A stretch of 64,000 nt of DNA, taken from an uncultured Tateyamaria sp. Its GTDB lineage: Bacteria; Pseudomonadota; Alphaproteobacteria; Rhodobacterales; Rhodobacteraceae. Positions 8,659 to 17,011 of this stretch are shown here, one piece after another (position 1 is the first letter of the stretch; the number at the start of each line of letters is the position of its first letter). A model generated the notes under the pieces. It saw nothing but the letters and a program-made list of their open reading frames with translations. It did no database searches and was not told the origin of the DNA. Location of the stretch: the NCBI GenBank assembly GCA_947501275.1, contig CANMVD010000004.1, forward strand, positions 1 through 64,000, read 5' to 3'. The position numbers and the translations under genes were made by a program.

Positions 8659-9117
8659 ATGCCCATGCCTTGGACATACCGGCACGCAAGCAAGGAATGG
8701 AGCGCGTTTCTTGAAGATGCCAAAGAGCGGATGGGGCTTGTGTCCGACAACATGACCTACACTGCGGTCGACGCAGTGCTGCAGGTCTTTCGCCGTCGTC
8801 TGAGCGCGCAACAGGGCCTGCTCTTTGCAGCTGTTTTACCATCCGTGTTGCGCGCGATATTTGTGAAAGACTGGGATGTGACCGTGTCACCATTGGCATT
8901 CGCAGATCGTGCTACGCTCACAAAAGAGGTCAAGCGCATCCGTCCTCATCACAATCTGACACCAGACAATGCCATAGAGGCAACCGCCTGGGCCATCCGA
9001 AGATGCACGAACGCAAGAGAGTTTGATCGTGCATTGGAGCGGATGCCAAACGGTGCGCAAGAGTTCTGGCATGTCGATGTCGAAGACTCCAAAGACCTGG
9101 AACAGCGGATCATTTAA
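8659..9117 (+). CDS. DUF2267 domain-containing protein
   Basis: 152 aa, cytoplasmic by appearance. The start MPMPWTYRHASKEWSAFLED followed by a helical repeat (AVDAVLQVFRRRLSAQQ, then LFAAVLPSVLRAIF) matches DUF2267, a small all-helical domain of unknown function often found alone in stress-related or accessory gene sets. The pattern of a first helical repeat, a linker and a second repeat (TLTKEVKRIRPHHNLTPDNA) fits the usual length of about 130-150 aa. It stands alone, between decayed DNA and the DUF4157-like gene. Confidence 0.7.
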   Translation: MPMPWTYRHASKEWSAFLEDAKERMGLVSDNMTYTAVDAVLQVFRRRLSAQQGLLFAAVLPSVLRAIFVKDWDVTVSPLAFADRATLTKEVKRIRPHHNLTPDNAIEATAWAIRRCTNAREFDRALERMPNGAQEFWHVDVEDSKDLEQRII

Positions 9118-9348
9118 CCATGGGCAAACGTCATACGGGTTGCCAAAATCGCGGGGGCGCCATGCTGGTCGACTGCGCGAATGCGCTTTCCTGACTCTAT
9201 ACCAAACCACATTTTACAGTGCTGTAACGCGGTTTTTCCAAGCCTGATACACACTATGCCGCGTCCGGCAAGCTAAGGTATACCTGACCTGCCCGTGGGA
9301 GCTTTTTGTGCTAAAGCGCGCCCGCAAACGAGTGATTTGGAGACGCAC

Positions 9349-9642
9349 ATGTCCGTCAATTCAAATGATCAAAACGTGTCAGCAGCCGTCAAGGCCGTTG
9401 CGCAGTCCATGGACGTATCCGAGGCAGAAGCCCTGAAAGTGCTTGTGGCCAAGGGTGCCGAAGAGATGGCCAAGGCGCTTAATGCGCAGACCTTCGCGCA
9501 GGGAAACAGCGTTCATCTTGGCCAGAGCCAGGGCCACAAGTTGCTGGGGCATGAGCTAACGCACACGATCCAGCAAAGTACGCGGACGATCCAGGCCGCT
9601 GCAGAACGCGAAAAAGTAACGAGCGCATCCCTGAGAAGCTGA
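9349..9642 (+). CDS. Small DUF4157-like protein with HELTH zinc motif
   Basis: 97 aa from the ATG at 9349, chosen because GGAG lies 6 nt upstream; the frame is open further upstream to 9295 without a good ribosome site. Residues ~45-80 (ALNAQTFAQGNSVHLGQ, then GHKLLGHELTHTIQQS) closely follow the second half of the DUF4157 metallopeptidase-like domain, including the HExxH zinc signature (HELTH) and the QQ that follows. In known DUF4157 proteins this is a domain of larger secreted toxins or contractile-injection-system cargo; here nothing follows it. The first ~40 residues are helical and unlike DUF4157. No signal peptide is visible. It may be a remnant or a stand-alone miniature. It converges on the PQQ dehydrogenase gene. 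Confidence 0.6.
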   Translation: MSVNSNDQNVSAAVKAVAQSMDVSEAEALKVLVAKGAEEMAKALNAQTFAQGNSVHLGQSQGHKLLGHELTHTIQQSTRTIQAAAEREKVTSASLRS

Positions 9643-9651
9643 CATCCGTCG

Positions 9652-10755
9652 CTAGCGTGTGATGCGATAGACCGCACCATTGCCGACCGAGACAAACAGG
9701 ATGCTCCCGTCTGGAGCCTGAACGATGTCGCGCACGCGCAGCGTCTCGTCGCCCTCAATCTGCTCGACTTCTGTTGCGTCAGATCCATTTAAATCCAGCC
9801 GCGAAATGTAGTTGAATTTCAGCGACCCCACGAACATGTCACCCTTCCATTCGGGAAACATCGCACCGTCATAGACCATGAGCCCGGACGGTGCGATGGA
9901 CGGGTCCCAGTAATGCGCAGGCTGTTCCATGCCCGCCTTGGCGGTGCCTTCGCCAATCTGCCCGCCGCGGTAATGCTGGCCGTACGAAATCACAGGCCAG
10001 CCGAAATTTGCGCCCTTACGAATGCGGTTGACCTCATCACCACCACGTGCGCCATGTTCGGCGGTCCACAGAGTGCCCTGCGCATCCAGTCCGGCCCCCT
10101 GAGGATTGCGATGACCATAAGACCAAATCTCGGGCAGCACGTTCGCATCGCTGACAAAAGGGTTGTCCGCAGGCACAGACCCGTCTCGATTGACCCGCAC
10201 AATGGAACCGTTATGCAGATTGCGATCTTGAGCGGATGGACGATCACCCCGGTCACCGATCGTGACGAATAGTGTCCCATCGACACCTTCCACGACGCGG
10301 CTCCCAAAATGGCGTCCCGTCGCGCCACCCAACGCGCTTTCGAATAGATCCCGGACATTTTCCAGACGTTTGCCATCGGCACTCAACTCCGCGGCCGCCA
10401 GTGCTGTGCCAAATCCACCCCGTTGGGGTTTGGAATAGGTCAGAAACAAGGTGCGGCTCTGATCAAAGTCTCGCGCCAACGTGACGTCGAGCAGACCACC
10501 CTGCCCTTGCGCCGCAACACGCGGCACACCGCGCACACGACTGGCACGCCCGTCAACGATGTGCTGCAACAGACCGTCTCTTTCCGTCACCAACAGGCTG
10601 CCATCCGGCAATTCAGCCACGCCCCAAGGCTGGTCAAGCCCGCTGGCGACCTCCACAACACGCATCTGCCCTGCATCCGTCTCAAGGGCGTGACCGACGT
10701 TTGTACCAAAAACAACCGCCAACATCGTCAATTGAAACACGGCAATACGGGGCAT
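9652..10755 (-). CDS. PQQ-dependent aldose sugar dehydrogenase, periplasmic
   Basis: 367 aa with an N-terminal signal peptide (hydrophobic stretch to about residue 23, AxA-like site at GHA). The mature protein is a six-bladed beta-propeller of the glucose/sorbosone dehydrogenase family (YliI/Asd type). Visible marks are LDQPWGVAELPDGSLLVTER, HFGSRVV, GDRGDR, YGHRNPQG, WTAEHGARGGDEVNRI and NFGWPVISYG, which carry the PQQ and calcium contacts known in the family. It should oxidise aldoses in the periplasm and pass electrons to the respiratory chain. It is divergent from the ABC-transporter operon. The start at 10755 gives a normal signal peptide, with GGAG just upstream. Confidence 0.9.
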   Translation of the reverse strand: MPRIAVFQLTMLAVVFGTNVGHALETDAGQMRVVEVASGLDQPWGVAELPDGSLLVTERDGLLQHIVDGRASRVRGVPRVAAQGQGGLLDVTLARDFDQSRTLFLTYSKPQRGGFGTALAAAELSADGKRLENVRDLFESALGGATGRHFGSRVVEGVDGTLFVTIGDRGDRPSAQDRNLHNGSIVRVNRDGSVPADNPFVSDANVLPEIWSYGHRNPQGAGLDAQGTLWTAEHGARGGDEVNRIRKGANFGWPVISYGQHYRGGQIGEGTAKAGMEQPAHYWDPSIAPSGLMVYDGAMFPEWKGDMFVGSLKFNYISRLDLNGSDATEVEQIEGDETLRVRDIVQAPDGSILFVSVGNGAVYRITR

Positions 10756-10877
10756 GGCGAACTCTCCTTAGGTCAGCTGATGTCACAAACGTAAGGAGCA
10801 TCCGGGCCGCGTCCACCCACATCTCCGTGCGCAGGTTGGACTATTGCGCTTTTCTTTTATGTCGCGCCTGCTTAACG

Positions 10878-10889
10878 TCCTGCGCAGGA
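10878..10889. promoter_or_regulatory. 12-bp palindrome upstream of the ABC solute-binding protein
   Basis: TCCTGCGCAGGA is a perfect palindrome 26 bp before the start codon of the solute-binding protein gene, in the 159-bp divergent region shared with the sugar dehydrogenase. Its position, just downstream of the likely promoter, would suit a repressor site. This is inferred from symmetry only. Confidence 0.3.
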
Positions 10890-10914
10890 TAAAAATCCGA
10901 TAGGGAGTATCAAC

Positions 10915-12114
10915 ATGAAAAAACTACTTATGGCGTCCGCAGCATCGGCGCTTTTGGCCGGTACAGCCTTTGCAGGCGGTCATGCAAAAGAAGTGAAAAT
11001 CGGTATCATTCTCGGCTTCACTGGTCCAATTGAATCGCTGACCCCTTCGATGGCGGACGGCGCTGAGCTGGCGATGAAGGAAGTGACTGACTCCGGTTTG
11101 CTGCTGGACAGTGCGACCGTGACACCCGTACGCGCGGATTCGACATGCGTGGACGCAGGTGCTGCAACAGCTGCCGCCGAACGTCTCGTCACCTCTGACA
11201 AAGTCGACGGTATCATGGGCGCAGACTGTTCCGGCGTCACAGGTGCGATCCTGAACAACGTGGCCGTGGCCAACGGTGTGGTCATGGTTTCGCCATCCGC
11301 GACATCCCCCGGCCTCAGCCACAATGACAACGAAGACAACGGCCTGTTCTTCCGCACCGCTCCGTCGGATGCGCGCCAAGGCGTCGTGATGACCGAAGTC
11401 TTGATGGAAGAAGGCATCAAGGAAGTTGCCGTCACTTACACCAACAACGATTACGGCAAAGGTCTGGCTGATGCTTTCCAAGCTGCCTTTGAAGCTGCTG
11501 GTGGCACCGTGACCATCAACGCCGCACACGAAGATGGCAAAGCCGACTACTCCGCAGAAGTTGGCGCACTGGCGTCAGCCGGTGGCGATCGGTTGGTTGT
11601 GGCAGGTTACGTGGACCAAGGTGGCTCGGGCATCGTGCGCGCCGCCCTTGATTCCGGTGCTTTTGACACGTTCCACTTCCCCGATGGTATGATCGGCGCC
11701 AAATTGCAGGAGAACTTCGGCGACGAAATCGAAGGCTCCACCGGTCAGCACCCCGGCACCGACAGCAACGGCGCAGCGATGTTCACTGAAATGGTGGGCG
11801 ACGCATTTGACGCAACATCGCCTTTCACACCTGAAAGCTATGATGCCGCGGCTTTGATCATGCTGGCCATGCAGGCCGCCAATTCCAAAGACAGCAACGA
11901 CTACAAAGACAAGCTGATGGACGTGGCAAACGCACCGGGTGAGCAAATCTTCCCCGGTGAACTGGCCAAAGCGTTGCAGATCATCAAGGACGGCGGCGAC
12001 ATCGACTATGTCGGTGCAACAGCCGTTGAACTGATCGGCCCCGGTGAATCTGCCGGCAACTACCGTCAGATCGTCATCGAAGGCGGCGAGATCACAACGG
12101 CCAAGTACCGCTGA
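10915..12114 (+). CDS. Branched-chain-type ABC transporter substrate-binding protein
   Basis: 399 aa with a clear signal peptide (MKKLLMASAASALLAGTAFA). The mature protein is a type I periplasmic-binding fold of the leucine-binding family (Peripla_BP_6). Motifs include KIGIILGFTGPIESL, VDGIMGADCSGVTGAIL, PSATSPGLS and VAVTYTNNDYGKGLADAF. It delivers ligand to the LivHMGF-type permease encoded downstream. The substrate is unknown: the family also binds amides, urea and aromatic acids. GGGAG precedes the ATG. A strong hairpin just after the stop separates it from livG and probably makes this transcript more abundant than the membrane components. Confidence 0.92.
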   Translation: MKKLLMASAASALLAGTAFAGGHAKEVKIGIILGFTGPIESLTPSMADGAELAMKEVTDSGLLLDSATVTPVRADSTCVDAGAATAAAERLVTSDKVDGIMGADCSGVTGAILNNVAVANGVVMVSPSATSPGLSHNDNEDNGLFFRTAPSDARQGVVMTEVLMEEGIKEVAVTYTNNDYGKGLADAFQAAFEAAGGTVTINAAHEDGKADYSAEVGALASAGGDRLVVAGYVDQGGSGIVRAALDSGAFDTFHFPDGMIGAKLQENFGDEIEGSTGQHPGTDSNGAAMFTEMVGDAFDATSPFTPESYDAAALIMLAMQAANSKDSNDYKDKLMDVANAPGEQIFPGELAKALQIIKDGGDIDYVGATAVELIGPGESAGNYRQIVIEGGEITTAKYR

Positions 12115-12128
12115 TCTGAACACAAATT

Positions 12129-12162
12129 GAAACAGCCCGAGGCGCAAACCTCGGGCTGTTTC
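12129..12162 (+). terminator. Perfect 14-bp stem hairpin between substrate-binding protein and livG
   Basis: GAAACAGCCCGAGG (12129-12142), loop CGCAAA, then the exact reverse complement ending in TTTC (12149-12162). It lies 15 nt after the stop codon. There is no long U-run, so it is more likely a partial terminator or a 3'-end stabilising structure within the operon than a full stop. Confidence 0.75.
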
Positions 12163-12213
12163 AACATCTTGAAGACCACTCTTAAAGTGGCACAAGAGAC
12201 TACGGGGAAGCAT

Positions 12214-12999
12214 ATGATCATCACCGTCGACGACGTTCACAAGCATTTTGGTGGATTCCATGCGGTCGACGGCGCGACCCTGACCATTGAACTTGGGTCC
12301 ATCACCGGCTTGATCGGCCCAAATGGCGCAGGAAAAACAACTCTTTTCAATGTGATCGCGGGAGTTCTTCAACCCACGTCCGGGCGCGTCGCCATGGGTG
12401 GCGAAGACATTACAGGCCTGCCACCGCATACCCTGTTTCACAAGGGATTGCTGCGCACCTTTCAGATCGCCCACGAGTTTTCATCAATGACCTGCCGCGA
12501 AAACCTGATGATGGTTCCCGGCGCACAATCGGGCGAAACCCTGTGGAACACTTGGTTCGGGCGCAAACGCATCGCCGATGAGGAACGCGCATTGGCCGCC
12601 AAGGCCGACGAAGTGCTCGAATTTCTGACCGTCGCGCATCTGGCCGATCAAAAGGCTGGCCAAATCTCCGGCGGTCAAAAGAAACTGCTGGAGCTGGGGC
12701 GCACCATGATGGTTGACGCCAAGATCGTGTTTCTGGACGAAGTGGGCGCAGGTGTGAACCGCACCCTGCTCAATACGATTGGCGATGCCATCCTGCGTCT
12801 GAATAAAGAGCGCAATTATACCTTTGTCGTGATCGAACATGACATGGATTTCATCGGCAAGATCTGCGATCCGGTCATCTGTATGGCCGAAGGCAAAGTG
12901 CTGGCCCAAGGCACGTTGGCCGAGATCAAGGCCAACGACCAGGTGATCGAGGCGTATCTCGGCACCGGTTTGAAAAATAAGGACAAGGTGGGCGCATGA
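12214..12999 (+). CDS. livG: Branched-chain-type ABC transporter ATP-binding protein (LivG-like)
   Basis: 261 aa from the ATG at 12214 (GGGGAAG upstream); the open frame extends earlier but would cross the hairpin. It has Walker A (GPNGAGKTT), the LivG-type switch regions, the ABC signature (ISGGQKKLLELGR), a Walker B (IVFLDEVGAGVN) and the switch His in VIEHDMDFI. The Walker B reads DEVGAG where most LivG proteins have DEPxAG. It energises import together with LivF. Its stop overlaps the next gene by ATGA, so the operon is translationally coupled. Confidence 0.9.
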   Translation: MIITVDDVHKHFGGFHAVDGATLTIELGSITGLIGPNGAGKTTLFNVIAGVLQPTSGRVAMGGEDITGLPPHTLFHKGLLRTFQIAHEFSSMTCRENLMMVPGAQSGETLWNTWFGRKRIADEERALAAKADEVLEFLTVAHLADQKAGQISGGQKKLLELGRTMMVDAKIVFLDEVGAGVNRTLLNTIGDAILRLNKERNYTFVVIEHDMDFIGKICDPVICMAEGKVLAQGTLAEIKANDQVIEAYLGTGLKNKDKVGA

Positions 13000-13619
13000 T
13001 CCATCGCAGCTTTAGTGTCGGCTCATTTTTGAGCGCCCGGATGTTGTTATCTTTGGCTTTACTATTAGCCGGTTCAGCGGCCGGGGCCAGAGACCTCATG
13101 TTCCAAGGCAATGTTAAAGACCAAGAGGTATTGATCTTTGACGATGGCTTTTGGCGGTTTAGCGATAGTGGCGGAGAGCGCTGCACAACGGTTGCATCCG
13201 TCGGTGAACTCTGTGCCATGCCGTCATCCTGGGCACCCTTTCCGCAAAGTGACACAAAGGCGCTTCGTCCGCGATTTGTCCGTGGCGCGTTCGAGGGATT
13301 TGTCACCTCGTTGACGCCAATCGTGGGGCCAGTCGGAAATCAGTCTGTAAACAGGACATTGACCGATCTGGCTGACTTTGAAGGTGGTGACGCGCCGACT
13401 TTGCTCACTGAGAACGACACGCAATTGGGCGATTTTGAGGGTGAGCAAATCGTGTACCTACACGGAGATCGGATCGTTGTGTTCAGCATATTCGATCAGA
13501 ATGGGCGCGTTTTGATCTTTCAAACCCAAAGACGAGGCTTCACCTTGTTTCACAAAGACCACCAGACCGCGCATGCGAATTTGATCGACGCGGTGGTGTT
13601 GGAGGCATTCGATGGCTGA
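12996..13619 (+). CDS. Secreted protein of unknown function inside the liv operon
   Basis: 207 aa, starting in an ATGA overlap with livG and ending 8 nt inside livF, so it is firmly part of the operon. The N-terminus has a signal peptide (MLLSLALLLAGSAAGARD, hydrophobic core from about residue 16). The remaining ~170 residues look like a small beta-rich periplasmic domain (DLMFQGNVKDQEVLIFDDGF, then GFWRFSD) with one Cys pair (ERCTT and ELCAM) that may form a disulfide. I recognise no family. It could be an accessory subunit or chaperone for the binding protein, or an unrelated passenger. Confidence 0.7.
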   Translation: MIHRSFSVGSFLSARMLLSLALLLAGSAAGARDLMFQGNVKDQEVLIFDDGFWRFSDSGGERCTTVASVGELCAMPSSWAPFPQSDTKALRPRFVRGAFEGFVTSLTPIVGPVGNQSVNRTLTDLADFEGGDAPTLLTENDTQLGDFEGEQIVYLHGDRIVVFSIFDQNGRVLIFQTQRRGFTLFHKDHQTAHANLIDAVVLEAFDG

Positions 13620-14325
13620 TCCTTTTCTCATCGGCGATACAATGACGGGCGGCTATGGCGCAGGCCCCGACATTCTGCACGATTGCACTGTCGCGGTTGA
13701 GCCCGGCGAAATCGCTGTGATTGTCGGCCCCAACGGCGCGGGTAAATCCACCGCAATGAAGGCGGTGTTTGGCATGCTTGACGTGCGGCAAGGGTCTGTG
13801 CGCCTTGATGGAGAGGACATTACATCGCTTTCCCCACAAGACCGTGTCGCCAAGGGCATGGGGTTTGTGCCGCAAACGTCCAACATCTTCACCACCATGA
13901 CGGTGGAGGAGAACCTTGAGATGGGCGCCTTTATCCGGCGCGACGACTTTTCGGACACGATGGCACAGGTTTATGAGCTGTTTCCCATTTTGAAAGAGAA
14001 GCGGCGGCAGGCGGCGGGGGAACTGTCAGGTGGGCAGCGTCAGCAGGTCGCCGTGGGACGGGCGTTGATGACCCAGCCCAAGGTGCTGATGCTGGACGAG
14101 CCGACCGCCGGGGTCAGCCCCATCGTGATGGACGAGCTGTTTGATCGGATCATCGAGGTGGCGCGCACCGGCATCCCGATCCTGATGGTTGAACAGAACG
14201 CCCGTCAGGCCCTTGAGATTGCCGACAAAGGCTATGTGCTGGTGCAGGGCCGGAATGCGTATACCGGGACGGGCAAGGAATTGCTGGCCGATCCCGAAGT
14301 GCGCAAGAGTTTCCTGGGGGGGTGA
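13612..14325 (+). CDS. livF: Branched-chain-type ABC transporter ATP-binding protein (LivF-like)
   Basis: 237 aa. Walker A (GPNGAGKST), signature (LSGGQRQQVAVGRALM), Walker B (VLMLDEPTAGVSP) and switch His replaced in the usual LivF way (LMVEQNARQALEIAD). The N-terminus (MTGGYGAGPDILHDCTVAVE) is typical of LivF. It overlaps the upstream secreted-protein gene by 8 nt. The next gene starts 2 nt after its TGA. Confidence 0.9.
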   Translation: MADPFLIGDTMTGGYGAGPDILHDCTVAVEPGEIAVIVGPNGAGKSTAMKAVFGMLDVRQGSVRLDGEDITSLSPQDRVAKGMGFVPQTSNIFTTMTVEENLEMGAFIRRDDFSDTMAQVYELFPILKEKRRQAAGELSGGQRQQVAVGRALMTQPKVLMLDEPTAGVSPIVMDELFDRIIEVARTGIPILMVEQNARQALEIADKGYVLVQGRNAYTGTGKELLADPEVRKSFLGG

Positions 14326-14327
14326 GA

Positions 14328-14699
14328 ATGTTCAGATCACTGTCGCTCGTTATGTGTGTCGCATGCTTGAACCCGGCAAGTGCCGCAGTCTTCAATTGCA
14401 ACTTTGATCAGCGTTGCTCGTCATTGAGGGCAGAGTGTGGGGACGAACCTCTTAGTATTCGAGCAGACCTCGAAAATGGAAACCTCACAATTCTGGACAA
14501 CGGCAACACGTTCGACGCCCAAATCGTTAGAGACCAAATAATGCCATTTCGCAGCCTCGCCGTTGTTGATGGACGCGGTGCGATTAGTATTCTGTCCGTC
14601 CACGAAGACCTTTCCGCAGTTTACACCTATCATACCGGACTGCTGCAGGTAGGAGCCATTTGGTCATCGGCATCGGGCACGTGCAGGGAGGCATCGTAA
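14328..14699 (+). CDS. Small secreted cysteine-containing protein inside the liv operon
   Basis: 123 aa starting at the ATG at 14328, with a G-rich ribosome site overlapping the end of livF; a GTG at 14322 in the same frame is possible. The signal peptide is MFRSLSLVMCVACLNPASA. Mature cysteines occur in FNCNFDQRCSS, AECGDE and GTCREAS, suggesting disulfides in the periplasm. No known family is recognised. It ends TAATG with livH, so it is coupled to the permease gene. It is the second small secreted protein in this transporter operon and does not obviously resemble the first beyond size and location. Confidence 0.65.
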   Translation: MFRSLSLVMCVACLNPASAAVFNCNFDQRCSSLRAECGDEPLSIRADLENGNLTILDNGNTFDAQIVRDQIMPFRSLAVVDGRGAISILSVHEDLSAVYTYHTGLLQVGAIWSSASGTCREAS

Positions 14700-15709
14700 T
14701 GGACCTCCTCAACGCCTTCGTCACCCTTTCGAACTTCGTCCTGATCCCCGCCATCGCCTATGGCTCGCAACTGGCCCTTGGCGCACTCGGCGTGACCTTG
14801 ATCTACGGCATCCTCAGATTCTCCAACTTCGCCCATGGCGACACGATGGCCTTTGGCACCATGGCCACCATCCTCATCACCTGGGCCTTCCAGGCCGCGG
14901 GTATCTCCGCAGGCCCCCTGCCCACCGCACTGCTCGCCCTGCCCTTCGGCATCGCGGCCTGTGCGCTTTTGATCCTTGCCACGGATCGCGGCATTTACCG
15001 GTTTTATCGCACCCAAAAGGCCAAACCGATCATCTTTGTCATGGTCTCGCTCGGGGTGATGTTCATAATGAACGGCCTTGTGCGCTTTATCATCGGCCCC
15101 AACGACCAGCGGTTTTCAGACGGCGAGCGGTTCATCATTTCCGTGCGTGAGTTCAAGGCGCTGACGGGCCTGAAGGAAGGGCTGGCCATCAAAACAACCC
15201 AAGGGCTGACGGTGATCACAGCCGTCATCGTGGTGGCGCTGCTGTTTTACTTCCTGAACCGGACACGCACGGGGAAATCCATGCGCGCCTATTCCGATAA
15301 CGAAGATCTGGCGCTGCTTTCCGGCATCAACCCGGAACGGGTGGTGATGGTGACGTGGTTGATTGTTGCGGCATTGGCCACAGTTGCAGGTGTTCTTTAC
15401 GGGCTCGACAAGTCCTTCAAACCCTTTGTCTATTTCCAGCTGCTTCTGCCGATCTTTGCATCTGCCATCGTGGGTGGACTGGGCAATCCGCTGGGGGCAA
15501 TTGCCGGGGGTTTCACCATCGCCTTTTCCGAAGTGATGATCACATACGCCTGGAAGAAAGTTGCCAATTACACGTTGCCCGACGCACTTGCGCCGGATGG
15601 GTTGGCCCAGCTTTTGTCCACCGACTACAAGTTTGCCGTCAGCTTCGTCATTTTGCTGATTGTGCTGTTGTTCCGGCCCACGGGTCTGTTTGCGGGGAAA
15701 TCGGTATGA
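14699..15709 (+). CDS. livH: Branched-chain-type ABC transporter permease (LivH-like)
   Basis: 336 aa integral membrane protein with about eight hydrophobic helices. The start MDLLNAFVTLSNFVLIPAIA and the motif GALGVTLIYGILRFSNFAHGD are typical of LivH. The conserved cytoplasmic loop near ALLSGINPERVVMVTWLIVA and the segment GGLGNPLGAIAGGF also match. The ATG at 14699 is preceded by GGAGG. It overlaps livM by 4 nt (ATGA). Confidence 0.9.
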   Translation: MDLLNAFVTLSNFVLIPAIAYGSQLALGALGVTLIYGILRFSNFAHGDTMAFGTMATILITWAFQAAGISAGPLPTALLALPFGIAACALLILATDRGIYRFYRTQKAKPIIFVMVSLGVMFIMNGLVRFIIGPNDQRFSDGERFIISVREFKALTGLKEGLAIKTTQGLTVITAVIVVALLFYFLNRTRTGKSMRAYSDNEDLALLSGINPERVVMVTWLIVAALATVAGVLYGLDKSFKPFVYFQLLLPIFASAIVGGLGNPLGAIAGGFTIAFSEVMITYAWKKVANYTLPDALAPDGLAQLLSTDYKFAVSFVILLIVLLFRPTGLFAGKSV

Positions 15710-17010
15710 GCGACACAACACGCAACTTCGCTTACTTCGCTTTCATTGCCGTGCTGATCATCGGCACAGGATTTATCCAAAGCTGGAATTCGGCCCTGTT
15801 TGTTCTGAACTTCGGATTGATCAGCGCGATCATGGCCTTGGGCGTGAACCTGCAATGGGGTTTTGCCGGGCTGTTCAACGTGGGGATCATGGGCTTTGTC
15901 GCTCTTGGCGGGCTGGCCACTGTGCTGATCTCCATGCCACCTGAGACCGAGGCGTGGTCGGCAGGCGGTCTGCGTGTCGTGGTTGCCTTGATCCTTGGGG
16001 CGGCCACTGTGGTTGGTGCGATTGTCGCCTATGGCGCGCTGCCCAAGGGACGGGTCCGCGTTGTGGGTATGGTGGCCATCCTGATCATCGGCTTCTTTGT
16101 CTACCGCGCGGTCTTTGACGGAGGTGTGCAGGCGGTCGAAGCCATCAATCCTGCCAATGCGGGCTATCTGGGTGGGCTGGGCCTGCCCGTCCTGCTGGCC
16201 TGGCCTGTGGGCGGCGTTTTGGCGGCCGGGGCTGCGTGGATTATTGGCAAGACGGCCCTGGGTCTGCGTTCAGACTATCTGGCGATCGCGACACTTGGCA
16301 TTGCTGAAATCATTATTGCCATCATGAAAAACGAAGACTGGCTGGCGCGCGGGGTCAAGAACGTCGTCGGCCTGCCCCGCCCTGCACCTTATGAAATTGA
16401 TTTGCAAAACGATCCCGATTTTGTTGAACGGGCTGCCGGTCTTGGGCTTGATCCTGTCACGGCCTCGACCCTGTGGGTCAAGCTGATCTATGCAGGCCTG
16501 TTTGCCGTTGTTCTGATTGCGCTGTTCATGCTGGCCCAACGCGCGCTCCATTCGCCATGGGGACGGATGATGCGGGCGATCCGTGACAACGAGGTCGCGG
16601 CCGAAGCCATGGGTAAGGACGTGACCGCACGCCATTTGCAGGTCTTTGTTCTAGGCTCGGCCATCTGCGGCATCGCCGGGGCGATGATGACGACGCTGGA
16701 CGGTCAGCTTACGCCGGGCACCTACCAGCCGCTGCGCTTTACCTTCCTTGTCTGGGTGATGGTTATCGTGGGTGGGTCCGGCAGCAATCTGGGCGCAGTG
16801 TTAGGCGGATTCCTGATCTGGTGGCTTTGGGTCATGGTCGAACCCATTGGACTTGGCCTGATGCAACTGATCACCTCCGGCATGGCAGAGGGCTTTTGGC
16901 TGCGTGCACATCTGCTGGAATCTGCTGCACATATGCGGCTGCTCACCATGGGCGTTGTGTTGTTGTTGGTGCTGCGGTTCAGCCCACGTGGGCTGATCCC
17001 CGAGAAATAG
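15706..17010 (+). CDS. livM: Branched-chain-type ABC transporter permease (LivM-like)
   Basis: 434 aa membrane protein. The open frame extends far upstream, but the ATG overlapping the livH stop gives the normal LivM start (MSDTTRNFAYFAFIAVLIIG). It carries the family motifs GVNLQWGFAGLFNVG, LRSDYLAIATLGIAEI, WGRMMRAIRDNEVAAEAMGK and GSGSNLGAVLGG. About ten hydrophobic helices. Somewhat longer than many LivM proteins because of an extra loop near residues 105-165 and another around 215-260. Confidence 0.9.
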   Translation: MSDTTRNFAYFAFIAVLIIGTGFIQSWNSALFVLNFGLISAIMALGVNLQWGFAGLFNVGIMGFVALGGLATVLISMPPETEAWSAGGLRVVVALILGAATVVGAIVAYGALPKGRVRVVGMVAILIIGFFVYRAVFDGGVQAVEAINPANAGYLGGLGLPVLLAWPVGGVLAAGAAWIIGKTALGLRSDYLAIATLGIAEIIIAIMKNEDWLARGVKNVVGLPRPAPYEIDLQNDPDFVERAAGLGLDPVTASTLWVKLIYAGLFAVVLIALFMLAQRALHSPWGRMMRAIRDNEVAAEAMGKDVTARHLQVFVLGSAICGIAGAMMTTLDGQLTPGTYQPLRFTFLVWVMVIVGGSGSNLGAVLGGFLIWWLWVMVEPIGLGLMQLITSGMAEGFWLRAHLLESAAHMRLLTMGVVLLLVLRFSPRGLIPEK

Positions 17011-17011
17011 G

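Noticed and set aside
12214-12999. Walker B DEVGAG as a defect in livG
   Set aside because: The catalytic Glu and Asp are present and only the following residue differs; the same variant occurs in related transporters as I recall, so it was not scored as inactivation.
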